From JAVBJN01 sp031546985 (GTDB lineage Bacteria > Bacteroidota > Bacteroidia > Chitinophagales > Chitinophagaceae), in NCBI GenBank assembly GCA_031546985.1, contig JAVBJN010000030.1, positions 1 to 49,170 of the forward strand: a stretch of DNA of 49,170 nt, read 5' to 3'. How positions within the stretch are numbered: the first letter of the stretch is position 1; each line of letters begins with the position of its first letter. This document shows, in pieces, positions 40,280 to 48,979 of this stretch. The position numbers were made by a program, and so were the translations under genes. Below the pieces are notes generated by a model. It saw only the letters and a program-made list of their open reading frames with translations, made no database searches and was not told where the DNA came from.

Positions 40280-43187
40280 ATTTATGTTTCTTTTGCAAAG
40301 GGATTAGCATTTCTATTGTGGTGCCGCCCGGCTGCCCGGGAGCAATCCATTTATCTTTAATCGCTATGGCTATAGTGGTATGGTACAACTGGTTTATGCT
40401 TTCTACCCGCTGCCGTGTAATGTGCATACCCAGCGAGGAATGGCTCAACGTACGAAAACGTTGCGCTTCTGCACGGCCAATACCATTATCGTCGATAATA
40501 CACTGGAGCTGCTCCTCCAGCAATGTAAACCTGACAGACAATAAACCCGGCCGCCCCTTGAGGTTGCGCAAGCCATGATTAATCGCGTTTTCTACATATG
40601 GCTGTATAAGCATAGCCGGTACTTCGGTTTGCTCCCGGTCAATAGCCGGATCTATATAAATATCGAACGTAAACAATTTCTTAAACCGCATTTGCTCCAG
40701 CTCTATATAGGTATGGAGCATTTCGGATTCTTCGGCAAGCGGTAACCAGTGCACCTGCGATTGGTTAAGGGTTTTGCGGATAAACTGTGCAAAGGAAGTC
40801 ATATAATGATTGGCCGTGAGCTCGTCATGCTGGCTGTAATAGGTTTGTATAGAATTAAGCGCGTTAAAAATAAAATGCGGATTGATCTGTGCCCGCAGCG
40901 CTTTCATTTCCAGCTCGGCCATCTGGCGTTTGTGTTGTTCTGTTTTACGGGTTTGCAACTGTATCGTTTTTATCCTGCTCCGGTACCCGATATAACCACC
41001 TAATGACAGCACGAGCACGCTGGCCAGCAACACCCAGGGATTAAGCCATAGTGGCGGCCGCACGCGAAAGCTGAGTGTAACCGGGCTAGGTGTCCAGTGG
41101 CCCAGCTTATTTCTTGCCCATACCATCAGCTCATAATTACCCGGCCGCAGCGCGCTGAAGTTGATGGTACGGTCCCTGGTAAATACCGTATCGCCATTGC
41201 TGCCTTCGAGAAAATATTTGTACTGGAGGTTAGGCCCTCCGGTAAAAGAAACACCGGAGTATATGACACGCAGTTCGTTTTTATTATAGGGCAGCACCAG
41301 CTTACCCACCTGCGCACCGGGAATGAGTATACTGTCATTTACAGATTGCAGGTACAGCAATGGCACGCCATACCCCTGGCTGCTGCGGTCTACGATTAAA
41401 ACACCATCGGCCGTAGCCAGGCAAAGCTTACCTTTTGCAATCACCATATCATTAATGCGGCTACCCGTAGCCCCCTCCGGCAGGGAATAGGGGTACACCC
41501 TGTAACCACCACCTGCAACCGGGTCTAAACGATCGAGGCCGCTGGCCGTGATCACCCAGATATTACCCTCCTCATCGGCATACACTTTTTTACAGCTGTT
41601 GCTGCTCAATCCATGTTGCTGATCTATATGTACAGGTGGTTTATCGTATCCGGGAATAATAAACACACCACAGGTATTGGTACCTACCGCAACCTTGCCA
41701 TCGGCTGTTACCGCCAGCCCTGTTACCCGGGTACGCGACAATTGGCTGTGGCCGCTGTACAAAACATGGCCCCCCTCATCATACCAATACAATCCTGCCA
41801 GGGTACCTATCCACACCTTACCATCGGGCGTTTCCTCAACCGCCATGGCACGCTCATTCCAGAGATACATGGTATCCTTACCTTTTGGCGAAAAGTATTT
41901 ATATACACCGCCGGCAAACCCTACCAGGCAGTAATCTTTACGGAGTACCCCCGATTTAATAGCGCCTTTAAAAATTACTTTGGAGACGCCGGTGCGGATA
42001 TCGGAACTCATCAGGGCCAGATCGGTTCCTGAAATAATAACACCATCATTCCGTACCCGGGCAAATAGTACACGGTTGGCCTGGCCATTGTTTTTTATAT
42101 TAAACGTACGTATTCCTCCGGATGTAACCAGACCTAAGCCACCATCGTCATCGCCGGTCACCAACTCATCCTGAGCAGTTTTGCTAATGGACAATATATT
42201 GGATCTGGGCAAACCCGCCTGTTTGCCAATCAGGGCAGGCGCATTTTTCAGTTTCATGTACACCCCGTCGTTGATGGTCGAAAACCATTTATTGCCCTCA
42301 CGATCGGTAAAAACGCAATTAGGAATAATGCCTGGCGGCACGGTACTGTCCGGCTCCAACATACCTGTGGCCGGATGATATAACATGAGTCCTTTTTCTG
42401 TACTGCACAGCACATTGCCCTCCGGGGTTACAGACATATTGTGAATCCATGCCTTTACAGAAACGGAACGATACAACTTTGCCCCCGAATCTGTCAGCTT
42501 CCAATGTTGTAAACGAAGCGAATTACCCCCCATAGTCGAAAACCCAAAGAAGTTGTCCTTGTCCTGTATCGCACGCCAATAGGGCGACCACCAAAGGTCT
42601 TGCACTTGCGGAGCAGTAAGCACCCCAAAAAAACCGTGGCTGCCAATGTATTCCTTATTTCTCCATGACTTGTAAACCAAATCGCCCGGCCCGCTCTGGC
42701 AAATATTGAACAAACGGTACCGGAAATCATTGCCCTTCAGCTTTACGATATGGGTACCTGCCATGTATTGCGCACCATCGGGACCACGCTCCAGGCTGCT
42801 GTATCTCACCCCTTCTGTTTCGAGCCTCCGGCACAGCAGGCTATTGGTGCTGTTGTATACCTTATCGCCATCTATACAACAGGCCCGGCTATTATAGCAT
42901 ACCAGCCAGATGCGGTGTTCATCATCTTCCAACGCACGAAAAATTTCATTATCCGGCAACCCGTCTTCGGATGTAAAATTGCGAAACCCGGTGCCATCAA
43001 AACGGCTTACGCCCTGGTCGGTAGATATCCATATAAAACCACGACTGTCCTGCATTACATCATACACCACATTACTGGGCAAGCCATCACGTACGGTATA
43101 GTGGCACAACACAGGTTGCTGCCCCCATTGGGCCATCACAGGTGGCAAAAACAATAAAAAAAACAGCCATAAAAAAAGGCACTTCAT
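40257..43187 (-). CDS. Propeller-type sensor histidine kinase (His_kinase/LytS family)
   Basis: The ATG at 43187 (MKCLFLWLFFLLFLPP) gives a clean signal peptide; the frame open to 43226 starts with TTG. The product is 976 residues. Periplasmic propeller repeats include GLPSNVVYDVMQDSRGFIWI, GLPDNEIFRALEDDEHRIWL and CKKVYADEEGNIWVITASG. A Y_Y_Y-like domain (YKYFLEGSNGDTV and MVWARNKLGHW) comes before the single membrane helix (WVLLASVLVLSLGGYIGYR). The kinase domain has the His in INPHFIFNALNSIQ and the VENAINHGL ATP-binding segment. The partner regulator gene overlaps its 3' end by 23 bp. The ligand is unknown. Confidence 0.9.
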   Translation of the reverse strand: MKCLFLWLFFLLFLPPVMAQWGQQPVLCHYTVRDGLPSNVVYDVMQDSRGFIWISTDQGVSRFDGTGFRNFTSEDGLPDNEIFRALEDDEHRIWLVCYNSRACCIDGDKVYNSTNSLLCRRLETEGVRYSSLERGPDGAQYMAGTHIVKLKGNDFRYRLFNICQSGPGDLVYKSWRNKEYIGSHGFFGVLTAPQVQDLWWSPYWRAIQDKDNFFGFSTMGGNSLRLQHWKLTDSGAKLYRSVSVKAWIHNMSVTPEGNVLCSTEKGLMLYHPATGMLEPDSTVPPGIIPNCVFTDREGNKWFSTINDGVYMKLKNAPALIGKQAGLPRSNILSISKTAQDELVTGDDDGGLGLVTSGGIRTFNIKNNGQANRVLFARVRNDGVIISGTDLALMSSDIRTGVSKVIFKGAIKSGVLRKDYCLVGFAGGVYKYFSPKGKDTMYLWNERAMAVEETPDGKVWIGTLAGLYWYDEGGHVLYSGHSQLSRTRVTGLAVTADGKVAVGTNTCGVFIIPGYDKPPVHIDQQHGLSSNSCKKVYADEEGNIWVITASGLDRLDPVAGGGYRVYPYSLPEGATGSRINDMVIAKGKLCLATADGVLIVDRSSQGYGVPLLYLQSVNDSILIPGAQVGKLVLPYNKNELRVIYSGVSFTGGPNLQYKYFLEGSNGDTVFTRDRTINFSALRPGNYELMVWARNKLGHWTPSPVTLSFRVRPPLWLNPWVLLASVLVLSLGGYIGYRSRIKTIQLQTRKTEQHKRQMAELEMKALRAQINPHFIFNALNSIQTYYSQHDELTANHYMTSFAQFIRKTLNQSQVHWLPLAEESEMLHTYIELEQMRFKKLFTFDIYIDPAIDREQTEVPAMLIQPYVENAINHGLRNLKGRPGLLSVRFTLLEEQLQCIIDDNGIGRAEAQRFRTLSHSSLGMHITRQRVESINQLYHTTIAIAIKDKWIAPGQPGGTTIEMLIPLQKKHKYADHYSS

Positions 43188-43513
43188 ATGATAGATGCAG
43201 GTGGTAGTTAGCCTGATAAGATACAAGAAAAAAGCACTTCTGCTGCTTGTAAAAACACATAAGATATTATATCAGGAAAGGACAATTGAGTGGATGTGCA
43301 TAATGGCTGAACCAGTAAGTAGCTATTCGCTGTAACTGCACCGGCCGTAAGCCTTGGGATTAAATGTTTTATTGCTTCCGCAACCTAAGTATCTGTGAAT
43401 TTATGGAGAGAAACCAGAAACTAAACCTTCATTATGATAGAGGAAATAAAAGGGTCAATAATATATTCCTTAACAATGTTGGTCTTATTGGCTGAAAACT
43501 AATGATTACTGCA
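43188..43513. other. Intergenic region upstream of the second sensor kinase
   Basis: About 326 bp with no supportable gene. It lies between the kinase start and the convergently placed outer-membrane protein gene's stop and should hold the kinase promoter. No TAnnTTTG box on the minus strand, hairpin or repeat stands out. Confidence 0.4.
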
Positions 43514-44371
43514 CTACCAACGCTTGCCCAACCGCACGCCCACAAACAAATTCACAAAATAGGGATATGCTTTTTGCTCGGCCAGAATAGAAATTTTTTT
43601 CGTATATATAGTAGCAGATGCGCCTGCCTGTAATGCTTTTAACCAAACAATACTCTTGCCAAACTCCAACTCTCCGGCAGCCGCCAGAAACAATCCAGGC
43701 ATAACCTGCATTTCATTCAATCCCTTGCTCCATTTGTCTGCGCCGTAGATAAAATTCCGGTTGATGAATGTTTCTGTATTAGCGGTATTGTACGTTTCAC
43801 TTTGTACATACAGATCTGCTCCGTTGTAATACTTCATATTCAGGTAGCAGGGTTTAAGCAACCCTATGCTAACGCCGCCCTGGTATTGTAAGGCAATGTT
43901 CATGCCCGGGCTTATTAAACCCGGAAAAACTATTCTACTCTGCCCGTAGCTAAGGTTTACGGCATAAAAATAATTGGTCTTGCCCAGGATATAGGGCCGT
44001 TGTTTACCATAATCTTCATATGCCAAACCCGAAGGTCTAAATTTTTCTTCCTTATCGTGTTTTTTTTCTCCCACTTCGAGCATAAATAAATGCGTCAGTT
44101 TGGAGTCTGCCTGTTTACCGTAACCCAATTGCCCGCTCCAGCCATCGGAGTATGCCTTTGCACCTAAAAATAATTCACGGTGTACTTTAGTGAGATCGGT
44201 GCGAAAAAAGCCATTGGTTACCTGATTGGCCTTGTTAATGGTTTGCTGTTGTAATTTTTGTTGCGTTTGTTTAATACGTGCAACAGAACTGTCGGACAAG
44301 CTTTTTTGCGCGTAAGAAGCAGTAGCAACAGTAAGTGGTAAAATAAAAGGTAACAGCAATAAAACTTTCAC
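43514..44371 (-). CDS. Outer-membrane barrel-like protein of unknown function
   Basis: This 285-residue protein starts with GTG and has a signal peptide (MKVLLLLPFILPLTVATASY). The mature protein is rich in alternating aromatic/polar strands (e.g. RPYILGKTNYFYAVNLSYGQ, MNIALQYQGGVSIGL and YPYFVNLFVGVRLGKRW, ending in Trp), which suggests a small outer-membrane beta-barrel. A helical segment (RIKQTQQKLQQQTINKANQV) comes right after the signal. I do not recognise the family. It is divergently transcribed from the large Omp85-fusion gene, with 67 bp between starts. Functional coupling is possible but unproven. Confidence 0.65.
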   Translation of the reverse strand: MKVLLLLPFILPLTVATASYAQKSLSDSSVARIKQTQQKLQQQTINKANQVTNGFFRTDLTKVHRELFLGAKAYSDGWSGQLGYGKQADSKLTHLFMLEVGEKKHDKEEKFRPSGLAYEDYGKQRPYILGKTNYFYAVNLSYGQSRIVFPGLISPGMNIALQYQGGVSIGLLKPCYLNMKYYNGADLYVQSETYNTANTETFINRNFIYGADKWSKGLNEMQVMPGLFLAAAGELEFGKSIVWLKALQAGASATIYTKKISILAEQKAYPYFVNLFVGVRLGKRW

Positions 44372-44391
44372 AGCGTCAACAGGTTGAAGTT

Positions 44392-44399
44392 CAAAAGTA
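44392..44399 (-). promoter_or_regulatory. Candidate -7 promoter box of the barrel-like protein gene
   Basis: Read on the minus strand the sequence is TACTTTTG, matching TAnnTTTG, 20 bp before the GTG start at 44371. A TTTG lies 13 bp further upstream, which is closer than the usual -33 spacing, so the promoter is only tentative. Confidence 0.3.
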
Positions 44400-44438
44400 A
44401 ATAATAATTTTACAAATAATCTGATCGGGGCCTGCCTA

Positions 44439-47400
44439 GTGAAAAAGTTGTTTTTATTTTTCGTTTCATTGTTATGTTTAACATTTTGGCTCTTTTCGCC
44501 CTATGCGAAAGCCCAAAACGGCGATGTGTTTTTTGGCCCCTTCCGGGTACAACACCAAATTATTACTTGGCAGACTTATCCTTCTGGCAAATACAACCTG
44601 TACTATCCAAAGGAACAGGACAGTACCGCCGCTTTGATTGTTAAACATGCATTACCTTATTTCCAATCATTAGAAGACAGTCTGCAATTCACTTTTAGGC
44701 AAAAGGTGAACATCATTCTCTATCCCAGTACACAAGCCCTGGAGCAAAGCAATATTGGGCAGGAAATGGAGAAACTCAACCCCGGTGGCACCATACAATT
44801 CTCCGGCAACCGCTTATTGCTGGCTTATGCCGGTAGCCGTTCCGCATTACTATACGATCTTAAACTTGGCCTGGTGCGGGTGTTGTTGGAAGATAATTTT
44901 TATGGTAGCAAGGCCCAGGAAATTATGGAAGAGCTGGCCAAAGGCGATCTGCCTGCCTGGTTCTGGCAAGGCGCTGCTGCTTATGAAGCCCGCGATTGGG
45001 ATGCCCAAACCGACAACCAGTTAAAGCAAGTATTGCAAACCCAACGTTACACTACCTTCAACGATGTAGCACAGGAACACCCGGCATTAATGGGCCGTGC
45101 GCTGCTTTACTACATTGACCATACTTACCGCGAAGGCAGTGTAAAAAGACTAATTTTCCAGACACGTGTAAAAAAGAATATCAATACGGCTTGCCGCCTG
45201 GCGCTCAAAGAAGAGCTGGGACTGGTACAGCAAAATTGCCTGCGGTATTGGATAGCCCGTTTCCAGCAGGATGATGGAATGCAGGATAGCATTAAGATGG
45301 AACAGAAGCTCACTGCAATTCCTTTAAAGCAAAAGCAATGGACGGTACTGCCCGCAAGCGTAGCGGTAAATAGTTCGGGAACCTTAATGGCTTTTGCGCG
45401 GTACCGCAGAGACCAATTGCAGGTGGTGTTGCAATCTACTACTGATCCTAAGCTGCATAAAACGGTTTACCATACGTTGCGGGATAGCCGCAACAACAAT
45501 ATCGTTACCTCCTACCCATTATTGCAATTCGCCAACGACCAGTTGGGTATTGTTTTGCCCGCCGAAGGGGAAATGAAACTCATTACAGTCAATGGATTTT
45601 CTGGTGATACGAAAACATACCCCTTGCCTGGCGAACTGGATGGTGTAGATCATTTCGCATTTAATCCTAAAGGAACACAGGTGGTTTTATCAGCATGGAA
45701 CAAAGGTCAGAGCGATCTTTATTTGTACCAGCTCAACAAACAAAAGTTACAACAACTGACCGATGATGGGTATGACGATTTGCAAGCCTCCTTTTGTCCG
45801 GACGGCATTTTGTTTTTGACCAACCGGCCTACCGATACCCTGCACAGCAACAAGGATGAAAAACCAACCTTGCATTACAGTTGGATGGTATTGCCGGAAA
45901 CTGGTTATGCAGAAGCCCGCAGGAGCCGCAAAGTCTCACTCAAGCGGGTAAATGCCGGAGATTCTGCTGATGTGCAGCAGCAGGCATCAGATTTATTTAA
46001 CACCAGTTGGTTAAACAATGCCAATGGGGTCATGAACCTGTATGAATCTAAAGCAGGCGCAACCACTCCTGCAACCAATCTATCGCTGAATGTACAGGCT
46101 CCTGTGTCTGATAAAAGCCATCCTGAACAATGGCTCGCCTTTACCGTACAAGGAGATACCCTTCGCGCCATCCGGGTAAGTCCAAAGGGTTTGCCAGCCT
46201 TACCCCTTACCCAATACAAAAAAGAGGTGCTGGCAGCGCAAGTCCGCCAAATGGCTTTGCAAATGGCGCAGGACAGCCTGGGCATAATAACCGCAACAGA
46301 GCAATCTGCAACATTACAACTGAATTTCTTTGGCAGACCAGACAGCACCGAAGTGCAGCGTTACCGCGATAGCCTGATAGCCGAAACCATATTCCGCTAC
46401 AAAAAAGTGGCGCCCTATTCCCTGAAACTGACAGGAGATTATGTAACTGCACAGCTCGACAACTCCCTTATGCTAAACCGCTACCAGTCTTATGCATTTT
46501 ACCAGGGGTGTTATGTACAACCTCGCCTGGGTGGCCTAATTCAGTTTAGCGTAGGTGATCTTTTTGAAGATTACAAAGTAACCACAGGCTTCCGTTTACC
46601 TGCTGCTGGCGGTGGCAGCGATTATTTCCTGCGCATAGACAACTATAAGAAACGGCTGGACTGGAATTTGTCCTATTACCGCAAAGTAGAAAAGATAACC
46701 CTCGATGCAGATAATGGTTGGAAAACACCGGCAGGCGTGAGCTATCCCAACTATATCAAAATGAAAACGCATTACCTGGAAGCTGGTGCTTTGTATCCTT
46801 TCAGTGTGCGAAGTGCCGTAGCCGCTCATTTGGGTGTGCGCAGCGACAGGGCTGTGTTTATTGCAACTTCACCTTACAGCCTCCGTTACCCGGACAGTAC
46901 CATGCTCTGGGGTTTAGGTCGTGTAGAATGGATGTATGATGATACAGAGCAGCCTATGGCCAATATTCGTAAAGGATTCAGAGCAATGGTGTTTGCAGAA
47001 TTCCAGCAACAGATTGCTAAAGCCAATGAAGGGTTCTTGCATGTGGGTGTAGATCTGCGCTATTACCTGCCGGTGTATAAAAACATTGTGTGGGCCAATA
47101 AGCTCAATGCTGCTACCAGTAGTGATGATGGTGGTGTAATGTATACGTTAGGAGGTGTCTCCAACTGGCTGGCTCCGGTAGCCGATAGTTCGGTAAAATT
47201 TTCCCAACAGGCCAATTATAGTTTTACGAGCTATACCAATTCGTTACGCGGTTATGTGCAGAACATTCGTTACGGTAACACATACGTATTGCTCAATAGC
47301 GAAGTGCGGGTGCCCATCCTCAATACCTTCTGGAACACGACAACCAAATGGAATGTAATTAACAACCTGCAATGGGTAGCATTTACCGATGTGGGCAATG

Positions 47401-47579
47401 CCTGGCGCTACCTGGGCGATAAGACTACTAAGGCTAGCCCCTGGGTGGCGGGGTATGGTACAGGTCTACGATCTACACTGCTGAGTTATTTTGTAAGAAT
47501 GGATGTGGCCTGGGCTTCGGAAAAGCAGCCTCACGCGAAGGGAACGATGCTGTATTTTTCGCTGGCAAAGGATTTTTAG
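44439..47579 (+). CDS. Degenerate peptidase-propeller-Omp85 fusion outer-membrane protein
   Basis: This 1046-residue protein starts with GTG and has a signal peptide ending near PYAKAQ. Three parts can be seen. First, a region (about 30-290) with the layout of a gluzincin peptidase: SALLYDLKLGLVRVL and LPAWFWQGAAAYEA sit where HExxH and the downstream WFxEGxA motif would be, but His/Glu are absent (LKLGL) and Glu is replaced by Gln (WQG). Second, a TolB-like beta-propeller (about 300-490; e.g. FAFNPKGTQVVLSAWNKGQS and QQLTDDGYDDLQASFCPDG). Third, a C-terminal barrel of the Omp85/BamA surface-antigen type ending in Phe (AKDF). It is divergent from the barrel-like gene at 43514. The peptidase part is probably inactive. 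Confidence 0.75.
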   Translation: MKKLFLFFVSLLCLTFWLFSPYAKAQNGDVFFGPFRVQHQIITWQTYPSGKYNLYYPKEQDSTAALIVKHALPYFQSLEDSLQFTFRQKVNIILYPSTQALEQSNIGQEMEKLNPGGTIQFSGNRLLLAYAGSRSALLYDLKLGLVRVLLEDNFYGSKAQEIMEELAKGDLPAWFWQGAAAYEARDWDAQTDNQLKQVLQTQRYTTFNDVAQEHPALMGRALLYYIDHTYREGSVKRLIFQTRVKKNINTACRLALKEELGLVQQNCLRYWIARFQQDDGMQDSIKMEQKLTAIPLKQKQWTVLPASVAVNSSGTLMAFARYRRDQLQVVLQSTTDPKLHKTVYHTLRDSRNNNIVTSYPLLQFANDQLGIVLPAEGEMKLITVNGFSGDTKTYPLPGELDGVDHFAFNPKGTQVVLSAWNKGQSDLYLYQLNKQKLQQLTDDGYDDLQASFCPDGILFLTNRPTDTLHSNKDEKPTLHYSWMVLPETGYAEARRSRKVSLKRVNAGDSADVQQQASDLFNTSWLNNANGVMNLYESKAGATTPATNLSLNVQAPVSDKSHPEQWLAFTVQGDTLRAIRVSPKGLPALPLTQYKKEVLAAQVRQMALQMAQDSLGIITATEQSATLQLNFFGRPDSTEVQRYRDSLIAETIFRYKKVAPYSLKLTGDYVTAQLDNSLMLNRYQSYAFYQGCYVQPRLGGLIQFSVGDLFEDYKVTTGFRLPAAGGGSDYFLRIDNYKKRLDWNLSYYRKVEKITLDADNGWKTPAGVSYPNYIKMKTHYLEAGALYPFSVRSAVAAHLGVRSDRAVFIATSPYSLRYPDSTMLWGLGRVEWMYDDTEQPMANIRKGFRAMVFAEFQQQIAKANEGFLHVGVDLRYYLPVYKNIVWANKLNAATSSDDGGVMYTLGGVSNWLAPVADSSVKFSQQANYSFTSYTNSLRGYVQNIRYGNTYVLLNSEVRVPILNTFWNTTTKWNVINNLQWVAFTDVGNAWRYLGDKTTKASPWVAGYGTGLRSTLLSYFVRMDVAWASEKQPHAKGTMLYFSLAKDF

Positions 47580-48171
47580 GCGTAAAAGTGCTTTTTCTAG
47601 GTATGCAACCATAAATTAAATTTACATTGTTATAACTGAGCACTTCGCCAAAGAAGCGATCGTTACCCTGGCCCTCGACCCAACTGCGGTTAATGCCGGA
47701 AAGCCATCCCCGGATATTGTAGTCATAATCCTGGCTAGCCACATCGTTAGAACTAATAGGGTTCTTAGATTCAGGGCGTCCAAAAGCGTCGTAGATGGTG
47801 GTGTACAAGTTGCGTTCAGGTCCGTTATTGATGCGGTGGTAGGTATTGGCCAGCCTGCCCGCATTATCGTACTGGTACCATTTACGAATGGTGGTTACTT
47901 TATGGCGGTCGTCGGTTGCCACCGGATTCTCCGTTCTTAACACCTCGGCTAGTTTCTTGCCCTGAAAATTGTATTGAATAGTTGTCACATCCGTACCCCC
48001 TCTATGGTTGGTGCTTTGGGTTTGTATCACCCTGCGGTTGTTGTCGTAAAAATTAACGGTGGTGATCCAATCGCCCAGCGCGGTGCTCCAATTACCGGAG
48101 CTGGGTTTCATAACCCGTACTTTGGTACCGGTAACCAGGCTGCGGGTCATATTGCCCAACACTACCGGCAT
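47473..48171 (-). pseudogene. Truncated RHS/YD-repeat fragment
   Basis: The 232-residue frame carries RHS/YD-repeat sequence in its first 183 residues: GNMTRSLVTGTKVRVMKPSS, the YD-like YQYDNAGRLANTYHRIN and TTIYDAFGRPESKN, and DYDYNIRGWLSGINRSW. In intact RHS proteins this lies in the middle of a much longer chain. Upstream there is a stop 7 codons before the first Met, and that short extension is not RHS-like. After residue 183 (position about 47622) the homology ends and the frame continues antisense through the 3' end of the Omp85-fusion gene, with Pro-rich nonsense. So both ends are missing and no signal peptide or toxin tip is present. It is probably a relic of an rhs gene; expression is doubtful. 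Confidence 0.65.
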
Positions 48172-48295
48172 AGCCGATGGAATACATAGATTTTACAGTT
48201 GTCTTGACTAAACAAATCAATCGTTAAACTGTAGAGAACAAAAATAAATGCAAAGGTCTTTTTCATTTATTGGATAATTGTGCACCGTTATAATT

Positions 48296-48325
48296 AGGGC
48301 TGGCATACATGAATATGCCAGCCCT
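48296..48325. terminator. Perfect hairpin terminator candidate
   Basis: The 12-bp perfect arms AGGGCTGGCATA (48296-48307) and TATGCCAGCCCT (48314-48325) enclose a 6-base loop, 40 bp after the stop of the immunity-like gene on the minus strand. The T-run is weak (TAATTATAA after the stem on the minus strand), so it may work as a terminator or an mRNA-end stabiliser. Confidence 0.55.
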
Positions 48326-48365
48326 GTTCGTATTGAAATATTTGCTTATAAATTGGATTGTTTCA

Positions 48366-48974
48366 CTATTTCAATATTAATTCCACACCAAATTTTTGTT
48401 CAGTAATTGAGTAAAACAATTCATATACAATGAGGTAAAATCCGGAGCATTCGTAAACGGAGCCAATTCGGAGCAATTTGCATCGCGCTTCAAATCGCCT
48501 TCTGGATAAACCAACATCAAAGCTTGATCTTTTAATCATTCCTTCAATTTGCTGAACGCTGTCAAAAGGCTCCTTCGGGCCTATCATCAACCGAGAATAA
48601 GTCGAATAAAAGGAATCTATTTTTGTTGAATATTGAAGATCCTCCTTTTTTAGCTTAACTACTTCATTGGTGCACTTATTGAAATCTTTAACTGAAACCT
48701 TTCCTTTCGACAAATATGTAGGGAGCAAACTGAAATCTAATTCACATAACTTCATTTTGTTTTGTCGAACAAGCGTCTTTATTTCCTCAATGATTCCAGG
48801 TTCTACCATATTTAAAACATCTAGTTTTAAATATTCTTCGTCAAAGTATAGATTTTGACTTTGCTCCTTTAATCTAGTATAAAGATCTGCAATCTCTACA
48901 TAAATAGATTTTTTTTCTTGTGCAAATGTTAGCTGAGTCAATAAGCACATTGCTAGGATAAGTATAGTTCTCAT
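48366..48974 (-). CDS. Small secreted protein, candidate immunity protein of an RHS-type toxin
   Basis: This 202-residue protein has a signal peptide (MRTILILAMCLLTQLTFAQ) and a Lys/Glu-rich, mainly helical body (e.g. IADLYTRLKEQSQNLYFDEE and KEDLQYSTKIDSFYSTYSRL) with five cysteines in the mature part. I recognise no family. Its start lies 5 bp after the stop of the partial toxin-like gene on the same strand. The region is much richer in A/T than the rest of the window, as is common for recently exchanged toxin-immunity modules. The secretion signal would place it in the cell envelope, suiting a toxin that acts there. The immunity role is inferred from position only. Confidence 0.55.
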   Translation of the reverse strand: MRTILILAMCLLTQLTFAQEKKSIYVEIADLYTRLKEQSQNLYFDEEYLKLDVLNMVEPGIIEEIKTLVRQNKMKLCELDFSLLPTYLSKGKVSVKDFNKCTNEVVKLKKEDLQYSTKIDSFYSTYSRLMIGPKEPFDSVQQIEGMIKRSSFDVGLSRRRFEARCKLLRIGSVYECSGFYLIVYELFYSITEQKFGVELILK

Positions 48975-48979
48975 AAGGG

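Noticed and set aside
47473..47621. C-terminal residues of the RHS fragment as a toxin tip
   Set aside because: From 47473 to 47579 this stretch is antisense to the coding end of the Omp85-fusion gene, and the translation is Pro/Lys/Ser-rich without domain character.
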